From Nectonema munidae (taxonomy: Eukaryota > Nematomorpha > Nectonematoida > Nectonematidae): a DNA stretch of 64,000 bases. The position numbers and the translations under genes were made by a program. The stretch spans positions 839,001 to 903,000 of the forward strand of contig JAUIRK010000097.1 of NCBI GenBank assembly GCA_030549495.1, in the 5' to 3' direction. This document shows positions 61,701 through 62,493 of this stretch, one piece after another (the first letter of the stretch is position 1; each line of letters begins with the position of its first letter). The notes beneath the pieces were generated by a model. That model did no database searches, was not told the DNA's origin, and saw only the letters and a program-made list of their open reading frames with translations.

Positions 61701-62493
61701 TGAAAAATTCATTGCAAAAGAAAAAGAGATGATAAATTATTGCTTGAAATGTCTAACACTTGTCTATTTCTTTTGAACTTAAATATGGTTTTCTTATATC
61801 AAAAATTTAACATTTTAAGGGTAAGAAATTTTCATTTGAATATTCTTTAAGATAATTTACAACTGGAAAAATATTTTGTAGTTATCAACAACATTATTTG
61901 AAGTTTTTTTTCAATTTTATAATAGAAGTCTGAATCAAAGAGCTTTCTTTTGATTTTTAAAATAAGACGGGCAAATTTTTTTTTCTTCTAAAATTTGGAT
62001 TTTCTAGCTAAATTCGGTTGTCTGGTCACCCTATTCTAGTAATGAAGTTCTCAATACAGAGGCTCTGGGTTCGATTCCCGATAGTGACTATCCTTACCAT
62101 CTATGAAAGATTATTCTTCCCTTTGATTCGACATTAACAAATAAAAAATTTATTGGCTATAAAGTAAAAAGGATTTTTAGTTCAAAAATTATTGCCGTGG
62201 TTATCAAAAGTGCAGTTTCATTTAATTCTAAAAGATTTGTATTGTTCGCTACAGAAAATGATGTGAAGCCATTTATTACGCAGAATGATGACGCTTCTTC
62301 TAGCGAAATTTTGAAGATGAATTCTCGAATAGGAGTAAGTGCTTCTTCTAAAATGCCACATTTTTCCAAAGAACAAAAGAACCATATAAATCATTCTTTT
62401 TCTTCATTTTAGGAAGTTTTGAAGAGTCATGGTTTCATCCTCGATTACTCTTATGACACGAACAAAAGTCTTTGGTGTGAAGTCGTTTTTCGT
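10562..62493 (+). CDS. POLR1A: DNA-directed RNA polymerase I subunit RPA1 (largest subunit), 26 exons in window, 3' end beyond the edge
   Basis: This subunit forms the active centre of RNA polymerase I, which transcribes the large rRNA precursor in the nucleolus. I joined 26 exons by order, reading phase, splice signals and similarity to recalled animal RPA1. Together they give ~1,525 codons; the human protein has ~1,720, so only the last ~190 residues lie past the window. Landmarks in order: the first clamp zinc motif (C-x2-C-x6-C-x2-H), a second CxxC, the '[10 protein letters not shown]' block, '[10 protein letters not shown]', the Mg-binding [10 protein letters not shown], 'PLWTGKQ', 'QSGARG', the bridge helix and trigger loop, '[18 protein letters not shown]', an acidic linker typical of Pol I, and '[11 protein letters not shown]'. 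No exon contains a stop, so the gene is presumably functional. The only unresolved junction is exon 2 to exon 3. Pol II or Pol III subunits are excluded by the acidic linker and the closer match to Pol I throughout. The span exceeds 52 kb because transposons fill the introns. Confidence 0.95.
10704..11301 (+). other. POLR1A intron 1
   Basis: A 598-bp AT-rich intron with a T-rich tract before the acceptor 'tattttag'. I see no repeat or element in it. Confidence 0.7.
11302..11429 (+). CDS. POLR1A: POLR1A exon 2 (first clamp zinc motif)
   Basis: Carries '[16 protein letters not shown]', the C-x2-C-x6-C-x2-H zinc site at the base of the clamp, followed by '[10 protein letters not shown]'. The acceptor TTTTAG and donor GTAAAG are good. 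The exon ends in phase 0, which conflicts with the next recognisable exon. Confidence 0.93.
11579..12316. mobile_element. Tigger/pogo-like DNA transposon remnant
   Basis: The ends are 'cagtaaaat...cgccacc' and its inverted counterpart 'ggtggcg...ttttactg', flanked on both sides by the TA that pogo/Tigger elements duplicate. Internally the minus strand around 11840-12060 retains a fragment like the acidic C-terminal tail of a Tigger transposase ('[19 protein letters not shown]'). Most of the gene is deleted, so the element is dead or was non-autonomous. It sits inside intron 2 of POLR1A, shortly upstream of candidate exon 3. Confidence 0.75.
12340..12391 (+). CDS. POLR1A: POLR1A candidate small exon 3
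   Basis: A strong acceptor (T-rich, 'ctccttag') and donor GTACAG bound 52 bases. In the frame required by exon 4 they encode '[16 protein letters not shown]', and the split codon to exon 4 makes Cys. This aligns with human 'LYLLLRGSCLNCHMLTC'. The exit phase fits exon 4 exactly. The entry phase does not: exon 2 ends in phase 0, whereas this exon needs phase 1. The second Cys of the expected CxxC zinc pair is also not visible. Either a base is missing in the sequence, a different splice site is used, or the true exon is elsewhere. Confidence 0.5.
12525..12688 (+). CDS. POLR1A: POLR1A exon 4
   Basis: Starts after acceptor 'gtcatcacag' and encodes '[11 protein letters not shown]' (human 'HLLLCQLRVLEVG'), followed by a charged helical stretch ending near 'VFLRK'. 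Two phase-1 donors are possible, at 12689 (GTTTCA) or 12722 (GTTCTT); I chose the first. The start is well supported and the end is less certain. Confidence 0.75.
12722..13211 (+). other. POLR1A intron 4
   Basis: AT-rich intron of ~0.5 kb without a recognisable element. It ends in a T-rich tract and 'tttgtttag'. Confidence 0.6.
13212..13440 (+). CDS. POLR1A: POLR1A exon 5 (second clamp CxxC)
   Basis: Encodes '[11 protein letters not shown]' and then 'KKCSNCKNK', the CxxC that in Pol I completes the second clamp zinc site. 'MIVICYPRG' follows. The frame enters in phase 1 from exon 4. The donor GTAATA at 13441 leaves phase 2, which fits the exon 6 start given below. A weaker in-phase donor (GTCATT at 13394) would suit a longer exon 6. 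Confidence 0.85.
13441..14585 (+). other. POLR1A intron 5, left part
   Basis: AT-rich intron with a GC-richer patch at about 13740-13830 of unknown origin. No coding or transposase similarity was recognised. Confidence 0.5.
14586..15670. repeat. Tandem array of a 191-bp unit, ~5.7 copies
   Basis: The marker 'gctttccaacataagaaca' recurs at 14586, 14777, 14968, 15159, 15350 and 15541, every 191 bases exactly. Copies differ at very few positions. One is a 'cattaa/cagtaa' variant that runs T,G,T,G,G,T along the array, and copy 3 has two private changes. The last copy breaks off after ~120 bp. Open frames inside are by-products of the unit. Exact spacing and near identity imply recent expansion or ongoing homogenisation. 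The whole array is intronic in POLR1A. Confidence 0.95.
15680..18196 (+). other. POLR1A intron 5, right part
   Basis: AT-rich intron sequence. At about 15750-15860 the repeated 'gaggtgtcc' motif resembles an inverted pogo/Tigger terminal repeat, but no partner was found. Otherwise I see nothing identifiable in this 2.5 kb. Confidence 0.5.
18197..18533 (+). CDS. POLR1A: POLR1A exon 6
   Basis: Encodes the end of domain 1: '[15 protein letters not shown]' (human 'REHLSALWKNEGFFL') and '[18 protein letters not shown]' (human 'VFFLDFLVVPPSRYRP'). The donor GTATTT gives phase 0, matching exon 7. The acceptor at 18196 fits the phase of exon 5. An alternative acceptor at 18143 would add 18 residues but needs a different exon 5 donor. 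Confidence 0.85.
18770..19740 (-). mobile_element. Tigger/pogo transposase remnant
   Basis: Minus-strand fragments spell a decayed DDE domain of the pogo/Tigger type, including '[14 protein letters not shown]' and '[11 protein letters not shown]' (family forms 'KSARPRCFK' and 'KAWMTSEIF'). The right end, 'cgttatactgtata', reads inward as a 'cagtataacg' terminus typical of this group. Stops and frame changes show it is dead. The left terminus was not located. Confidence 0.65.
19741..20269 (+). other. Unassigned intronic stretch
   Basis: POLR1A intron 6 sequence between two transposon remnants. It is AT-rich and I recognised nothing in it. Confidence 0.5.
20270..21180 (-). mobile_element. Tc1-like transposase remnant
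   Basis: On the minus strand a degraded transposase can be followed. '[18 protein letters not shown]' lies near 20830 (the WSDE block) and '[19 protein letters not shown]' near 20480 (the family's WPSQSPDLNPIENLW). A lysine-rich C-terminal tail follows. Stops and frame changes interrupt it. No intact terminal repeats were seen. It lies in POLR1A intron 6. Confidence 0.75.
21286..25747 (-). mobile_element. Mutator-like DNA transposon with long complex inverted arms
   Basis: The outer ~150 bp on each side are inverted copies, containing 'gggatttcatgaaa' and 'ggcgttttatta'. The arms continue inwards as a mosaic: a segment with the coding phrase '[12 protein letters not shown]' occurs once inverted in the left arm (~21960-22140) and twice in direct tandem in the right arm (~25135-25262 and 25327-25470). 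The left arm also contains a pogo-like end ('cagtcatgtctcattaatcc', 21795 on) that the right arm lacks. The centre carries a Mutator-type transposase on the minus strand. The AT-rich flanks prevent a clear call of the target duplication. It occupies 60% of POLR1A intron 6. Confidence 0.82.
23200..24300 (-). pseudogene. Mutator-like transposase, degraded
   Basis: The longest intact frame (24285 to 23731, 184 codons) contains '[17 protein letters not shown]' and '[12 protein letters not shown]', the two catalytic-aspartate regions of MULE transposases. After a frame change near 23730, the minus strand continues with '[11 protein letters not shown]' and 'LLALAFLPP'. Near 23300-23340 comes '[17 protein letters not shown]', the conserved C-terminal block with the catalytic glutamate. 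The order and spacing fit one gene broken by at least one or two frameshifts. A zinc-binding N-terminal domain was not recognised. Confidence 0.8.
25919..26094 (+). CDS. POLR1A: POLR1A exon 7
   Basis: Starts in phase 0 with '[10 protein letters not shown]' (human 'QMFTNGQTVN', directly after PSRYRPV). It continues as a helical stretch and ends in a basic tail. The donor GTAGGT leaves phase 2, which the next exon completes to lysine. Confidence 0.88.
26146..26254 (+). CDS. POLR1A: POLR1A exon 8
   Basis: Encodes '[17 protein letters not shown]' and ends 'SSPGIKQ', aligning with human 'SLIDKLYNIWIRLQSHV' and 'YPGIRQI'. It is separated from exon 7 by an intron of only 51 bp. The exit is in phase 0. 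Confidence 0.88.
26255..27868 (+). other. POLR1A intron 8
   Basis: A 1.6-kb AT-rich intron with simple repeats of 'gatatt/gatact' at about 26475-26505. No transposon recognised. Confidence 0.6.
27869..28089 (+). CDS. POLR1A: POLR1A exon 9
   Basis: Very highly conserved. '[20 protein letters not shown]' (human '[19 protein letters not shown]') is followed by '[10 protein letters not shown]', '[15 protein letters not shown]' and '[11 protein letters not shown]'. This is the start of RPB1 domain 2. The donor GTACTC leaves phase 2. Confidence 0.97.
28090..29245 (+). other. POLR1A intron 9, left part
   Basis: AT-rich, with simple repeats of 'ggttagtgttag' type near 28950-29025 and a G-run at about 29077-29088. 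Frames here show no recognised similarity. Confidence 0.55.
29246..30767 (+). mobile_element. hAT transposon remnant, ZBED5-like
   Basis: The left end 'cagtggatttcaaactgg' and right end 'aaagtttgggaacaactc' are a degraded hAT (Charlie-type) terminal pair. Between them, plus-strand frames show '[18 protein letters not shown]', '[14 protein letters not shown]' and '[14 protein letters not shown]', the core of ZBED5/SCAND3-like hAT transposases (family 'HTEVRWLSRGKVLKR'). The N-terminal BED finger is missing and several stops and shifts are present. The flanking octamers are only partly alike, which suggests age. Confidence 0.78.
30768..31785 (+). other. POLR1A intron 9, right part
   Basis: AT-rich with no recognised element. 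It ends in a T-rich tract and 'tatttag'. Confidence 0.6.
31786..31975 (+). CDS. POLR1A: POLR1A exon 10
   Basis: Completes glycine with exon 9. After a variable stretch it encodes '[20 protein letters not shown]' (human '[20 protein letters not shown]'), the conserved approach to the active site, ending 'IMAHK'. Donor GTATGT, phase 0. Confidence 0.97.
31976..33677 (+). other. POLR1A intron 10 with degenerate internal repeats
   Basis: Between about 32560 and 33140 related blocks recur at roughly 120-150-bp spacing. They share phrases such as 'ccaaaatctga', 'tcagaaat', 'gaatatttttggaga' and 'gatttagtata'. It appears to be an old, highly diverged tandem repeat. The rest is plain AT-rich intron. 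Confidence 0.55.
33678..33867 (+). CDS. POLR1A: POLR1A exon 11 (catalytic centre)
   Basis: Contains '[20 protein letters not shown]'. The three aspartates of [10 protein letters not shown] bind the catalytic Mg ion. It also holds '[13 protein letters not shown]' (human 'QYLVPKDGQPLAG'). The motif is fully intact. Donor GTAGAC, phase 1. Confidence 0.98.
33924..34102 (+). CDS. POLR1A: POLR1A exon 12
   Basis: Follows a 56-bp intron. Encodes '[20 protein letters not shown]' (human '[20 protein letters not shown]') and ends 'PIPLWTGKQ' (human 'PFPLWTGKQ'). Donor GTAAAT, phase 0. It belongs to the pore domain. Confidence 0.97.
34454..34550 (+). repeat. Dispersed repeat, copy 2 (partner at 9.1 kb)
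   Basis: Shares 'agttgcctgtaaaccagca', then 'ggtggctaa' and a terminal 'cctacaa' with the copy at 9064-9141, in the same orientation. Identity of the family unknown. Confidence 0.6.
35536..35695 (-). repeat. SINE copy 1 (tRNA-type promoter)
   Basis: Read on the minus strand it has a pol III B-box-like 'gggttcgatcccgc' (35617-35630). After it come 'cctactttcttcat' and 'gcggcgcaattgtgcctt'. The same order is found in the plus-strand copy at 50262-50396. Two diverged copies in opposite orientation with a tRNA-like promoter indicate a SINE family. Confidence 0.72.
37517..37759 (+). CDS. POLR1A: POLR1A exon 13
   Basis: An 81-codon exon in phase 0. Starts '[16 protein letters not shown]' (human 'VVSTLLINIIPEDHIPL') and ends '[19 protein letters not shown]' (human 'ELLCGVLDKAHYGSSAYGL'). 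The acceptor has a strong pyrimidine tract, 'tctgtttcag'. Confidence 0.96.
37760..38559 (+). other. POLR1A intron 13, left part
   Basis: AT-rich intron. A slightly GC-richer patch near 38165-38240 is unidentified. No coding similarity recognised. Confidence 0.5.
38560..39795 (+). mobile_element. Broken copy of an unclassified dispersed ORF family
   Basis: Plus-strand frames follow in register a protein family I recall as highly repeated in arthropod genomes. Blocks in order: '[16 protein letters not shown]', '[13 protein letters not shown]', '[13 protein letters not shown]', '[20 protein letters not shown]', '[17 protein letters not shown]', '[16 protein letters not shown]', '[17 protein letters not shown]'. 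Two CxxC-type pairs near the start suggest zinc binding. The isolated aspartates in 'FIDSS' and 'CGDFK' could belong to a DDE-like catalytic core, but this is speculation. The frame is broken in several places, so this copy is dead. The typical C-terminal part is missing. It lies in POLR1A intron 13. Confidence 0.75.
39796..41006 (+). other. POLR1A intron 13, middle part
   Basis: Very AT-rich with many homopolymer tracts. Nothing recognised. Confidence 0.55.
41007..41690. other. GC-rich, strand-asymmetric island inside the intron
   Basis: It begins abruptly with 'ggggagggggccccccc'. Its first ~100 bp are mostly G and C and contain local inverted repeats ('ccctctc' with 'gagaggg'). It then grades into a ~550-bp tract whose plus strand is strongly T/G-rich with C/T runs. 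Frames of 189 codons (+, 41007-41576) and about 100 codons (-) are open, but they look like products of the biased composition. I recognise no protein. The contrast with the AT-rich flanks suggests a foreign insert, an unusual repeat or an assembly artefact. Confidence 0.5.
41691..42371 (+). other. POLR1A intron 13, right part
   Basis: Extremely AT-rich up to ~42080, then ordinary intron sequence to the acceptor 'ccatattag'. Nothing recognised. Confidence 0.55.
42372..42506 (+). CDS. POLR1A: POLR1A exon 14
   Basis: 45 codons. '[20 protein letters not shown]' (human '[20 protein letters not shown]') is followed by 'RLFTKYLQF' and '[13 protein letters not shown]' (human 'FTLGVEDILVKPK'). Funnel region. 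Phase 0 on both sides. Confidence 0.96.
42581..42792. mobile_element. Short MITE with 'cagtggygta' ends
   Basis: 212 bp bounded by 'cagtggtgtagctaa' and the inverted 'gtgtacgccactg'. The outer ~10 bases are inverted matches with one mismatch. hAT-like termini. No clear target duplication, so the ends may be slightly off. Confidence 0.55.
43104..43259 (+). repeat. Intron-shared segment, copy A
   Basis: Starts 'gtaagtctaatttatt' and ends 'ctcaatacatgttat'. It matches 49864-50035 in the same orientation at roughly 90% by eye, apart from a T-rich insertion in the other copy. Here it lies in mid-intron and its leading GTAAGT would be a perfect but unused splice donor. The similarity stops abruptly at both edges. 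Confidence 0.85.
43542..43744 (+). CDS. POLR1A: POLR1A exon 15
   Basis: A charged funnel segment less conserved than its neighbours. '[18 protein letters not shown]' and '[18 protein letters not shown]' align in position with human 'YDEVRGKWQDAHLGKDQ' and 'FKEEVNHYSNEINKACM'. It is placed by order and phase: it enters in phase 0 and leaves in phase 2, completed to leucine by exon 16. Confidence 0.88.
44092..44173 (+). CDS. POLR1A: POLR1A exon 16
   Basis: A short exon encoding '[18 protein letters not shown]' (human 'FPENSLQMMVQSGAKGST'). The acceptor 'ttatttttag' and donor GTGAGT are strong. Confidence 0.96.
44174..45118 (+). other. POLR1A intron 16, left part
   Basis: AT-rich intron with a G-run at about 44225-44244. 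No element recognised. Confidence 0.6.
45119..45235. mobile_element. Tiny piggyBac-like MITE
   Basis: Inverted ends 'ccctttcaggc' and 'gcctgaaaggg' (45123-45133 and 45221-45231) are flanked by TTAA on the left and a one-base variant CTAA on the right, as for piggyBac elements. The interior is only ~90 bp. Confidence 0.7.
45658..45789. mobile_element. piggyBac-like MITE nested in the hAT element
   Basis: Inverted ends 'cccatttaagaccaa' and 'ttggtcgtaaatgag' are flanked by TTAA on both sides. The interior repeats 'gcagacga' three times. The perfect TTAA pair makes the call firm. Confidence 0.82.
45902..47610 (-). pseudogene. hAT transposase (DUF4371 plus hAT C-terminal dimerisation domain), broken
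   Basis: The minus strand reads, in order: '[20 protein letters not shown]' (near 47600), '[20 protein letters not shown]' (the first catalytic region, near 47400), '[20 protein letters not shown]' (near 47090), '[13 protein letters not shown]' (46760), and a C-terminal '[20 protein letters not shown]' and '[19 protein letters not shown]', the hAT dimerisation block. This matches the ZMYM1/ZNF862/52-kDa-repressor-like hAT branch. The pieces lie in different frames, with breaks near 47200, 46900 and 46400-46550. The N-terminus is cut off where the nested element begins. Confidence 0.82.
47611..48303 (+). mobile_element. Nested hAT fragment, ZBED5-like C-terminus
   Basis: Plus-strand pieces include '[20 protein letters not shown]', 'YLIELRTNC', '[20 protein letters not shown]' and a degraded final block. 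Together they fit the C-terminal part of ZBED5-like transposases. The element ends in 'aggttgggaaccactg', an intact hAT-type right terminus at 48303. The 5' half is missing. It lies on the opposite strand to the hAT it interrupts. Confidence 0.72.
48505..48705 (+). CDS. POLR1A: POLR1A exon 17 (bridge helix region)
   Basis: 67 codons. '[20 protein letters not shown]' (human '[20 protein letters not shown]') is followed by '[20 protein letters not shown]' and '[11 protein letters not shown]', the bridge helix and its approach. Phase 0 both sides. Confidence 0.97.
48706..49734 (+). other. POLR1A intron 17
   Basis: 1.0-kb AT-rich intron. No element recognised. Confidence 0.6.
49735..49863 (+). 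CDS. POLR1A: POLR1A exon 18 (trigger loop)
   Basis: 43 codons. '[19 protein letters not shown]' (human 'GLVDTAVKTSRSGYLQRCI') is the trigger loop. It ends '[11 protein letters not shown]'. The donor GTAACT is at the same time the first six bases of a repeat shared with intron 14. Confidence 0.97.
49864..50035 (+). repeat. Intron-shared segment, copy B, starting at the exon 18 splice donor
   Basis: Begins with the functional donor GTAACT and ends 'ctcaatacatgttat'. It matches 43104-43259 apart from a T-rich expansion and scattered differences. Similarity does not extend into exon 18, so this is not a duplicated exon-intron junction. The repeat edge and the splice site simply coincide. Confidence 0.85.
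50262..50396 (+). repeat. SINE copy 2 (tRNA-type promoter)
   Basis: 'gggcgtgagtaaagttg' at the 5' end, a B-box-like 'gggttggatccc' (50304-50315), then 'cctgctttcttcat', 'gcggcgcaaaagtgcctt' and 'ggtatctttacctttac'. It matches the inverted copy at 35.6 kb along its length. Confidence 0.75.
50600..52690 (+). mobile_element. Broken copy of a second unclassified transposon-like family
   Basis: Plus-strand pieces in several frames: '[20 protein letters not shown]' (50640), '[20 protein letters not shown]' and '[11 protein letters not shown]' (51215-51330), then from the central region '[20 protein letters not shown]' and '[20 protein letters not shown]', and '[17 protein letters not shown]' near 52420. 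I recall proteins with the same order of blocks ('YNAPFLQELL', 'DTTAVNTGRKNGVV', 'GCQHHVLDLILRH') as multi-copy genes in arthropods and cnidarians. 'SDRTGANTG' resembles the catalytic-aspartate block of a cut-and-paste transposase. The copy has many breaks. It fills most of POLR1A intron 18. Confidence 0.7.
52834..53150 (+). CDS. POLR1A: POLR1A exon 19
   Basis: Begins '[16 protein letters not shown]' (human 'FLYGEDGLDIPKTQFL'), directly continuing 'VVQ' of exon 18. A poorly conserved lysine-rich stretch follows. It ends '[13 protein letters not shown]', which fits human 'YELDEESRRKYQ' by position. The donor 'aaggtattt' leaves phase 2. Confidence 0.94.
53151..53976 (+). other. POLR1A intron 19
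   Basis: 0.8-kb AT-rich intron. No element recognised. Confidence 0.6.
53977..54166 (+). CDS. POLR1A: POLR1A exon 20
   Basis: Completes Arg with exon 19. It encodes '[17 protein letters not shown]' (human 'VWRPDIYFASVSETF' region) and ends '[16 protein letters not shown]' (human 'SLCEPGEAVGLLAAQ'). Donor GTACCT, phase 0. Confidence 0.96.
54167..55003 (+). other. POLR1A intron 20
   Basis: AT-rich. A minus-strand frame of 147 codons (54478-54921) is open, but it is lysine-rich, low in complexity and without similarity, so it is probably chance. The acceptor is 'ttttattgcag'. Confidence 0.6.
55004..55225 (+). CDS. POLR1A: POLR1A exon 21
   Basis: The most conserved block of the cleft: '[18 protein letters not shown]', then '[19 protein letters not shown]', nearly identical to human. 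It ends in a basic stretch and 'THLSD'. Phase 0 both sides. Confidence 0.98.
55285..55331 (+). CDS. POLR1A: POLR1A exon 22 (47 bp)
   Basis: A very short exon after a 59-bp intron. '[15 protein letters not shown]' aligns with human 'VLQKIDVQESFCMEE'. Acceptor 'tatccctag' and donor GTAAGT are both strong. It leaves phase 2 for exon 23. Confidence 0.9.
55332..58387 (+). other. POLR1A intron 22
   Basis: 3.1-kb intron containing a ZBED-like hAT remnant (listed separately). A partial ~80-bp tandem duplication lies at about 57875-58005, with 'aagtatagtttttaaattt' occurring twice. A CA tract lies near 57778-57795. Confidence 0.6.
55780..57190 (-). mobile_element. ZBED-like hAT transposon remnant
   Basis: On the minus strand, starting near 57160, a BED-finger-like block can be read ('[20 protein letters not shown]', then '[11 protein letters not shown]'). 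It is followed by 'SSYEMAQ', '[16 protein letters not shown]', a degraded catalytic region with '[14 protein letters not shown]', and a C-terminal piece near 56090 ('[16 protein letters not shown]'). The order is that of ZBED5-like hAT transposases. Stops and frame changes are frequent. Terminal repeats were not identified. A third ZBED-like remnant in the same gene. Confidence 0.68.
58388..58552 (+). CDS. POLR1A: POLR1A exon 23
   Basis: Encodes '[19 protein letters not shown]' (human 'FQVYQLRFQFLPHAYYQQ') and '[17 protein letters not shown]' (human 'RPEDILRFMETRFFKLL'). Acceptor 'tttttaaacag', donor GTACTT, phase 2 out. Confidence 0.94.
58553..59436 (+). other. POLR1A intron 23, left part
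   Basis: AT-rich intron. Nothing recognised. Confidence 0.55.
59429..60201. mobile_element. hAT MITE, 757 bp, with perfect 8-bp target duplication
   Basis: Terminal inverted repeats 'tagtgatgggacgat' (59437 on) and its complement ending at 60193 are flanked by ATTTCTAT on both sides (59429-59436 and 60194-60201). The 8-bp duplication places it in hAT. Just inside both ends 'taatcgga/atcggaat' motifs repeat. The interior holds a frame that crosses the left edge and has no transposase similarity, so it is non-autonomous. Intact duplications suggest a relatively young insertion. Confidence 0.88.
60202..60830 (+). other. POLR1A intron 23, right part
   Basis: AT-rich. Nothing recognised. Ends at acceptor 'tataattaag', which has a weak pyrimidine tract. 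Confidence 0.55.
60831..61195 (+). CDS. POLR1A: POLR1A exon 24 (acidic jaw linker)
   Basis: Starts '[16 protein letters not shown]', in line with human 'ASAFRNVNTRRATQRD'. About 75 residues very rich in Asp and Glu follow ('[16 protein letters not shown]', then an aspartate run), as in Pol I largest subunits, where this disordered acidic segment splits the jaw. A smaller '[14 protein letters not shown]' end follows. The donor GTGAGT leaves phase 1. Confidence 0.93.
61196..62254 (+). other. POLR1A intron 24
   Basis: AT-rich. Near 62010-62035 an inverted 'ggtcaccctattct' end resembles the hAT-like end at 6.63 kb. At 62067-62080 a B-box-like 'gggttcgattcccg' may be part of a degraded tRNA-type SINE. 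Polypyrimidine tract and 'cgctacag' acceptor at the end. Confidence 0.55.
62255..62334 (+). CDS. POLR1A: POLR1A exon 25
   Basis: 80 bases between acceptor 'cgctacag' and donor GTAAGT. Encodes '[18 protein letters not shown]' and 'LKMNSRIG'. It is not conserved in sequence, but entry phase (completing Glu) and exit phase both fit, and it bridges the acidic linker to the next conserved block. The frame stays open upstream to about 62180, so a longer exon is possible only in another phase. Confidence 0.8.
62413..62493 (+). CDS. POLR1A: POLR1A exon 26 (last in window)
   Basis: 27 codons. '[20 protein letters not shown]' aligns with human '[20 protein letters not shown]'. The donor is GTATTC after CGT, or GTGTAT two bases earlier. 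Downstream exons for the last ~190 residues are not in the remaining 1.5 kb. Confidence 0.92.

Noticed and set aside
62041-62100. tRNA gene
   Set aside because: Only a B-box-like sequence is present. I could not fold acceptor, D and anticodon arms, so a degraded SINE is more likely.
62180-62254. 5' extension of POLR1A exon 25 from the acceptor-like site at 62179
   Set aside because: The reading phase from exon 24 would be wrong and hits a stop. The acceptor at 62254 has a better pyrimidine tract and fits the phase.
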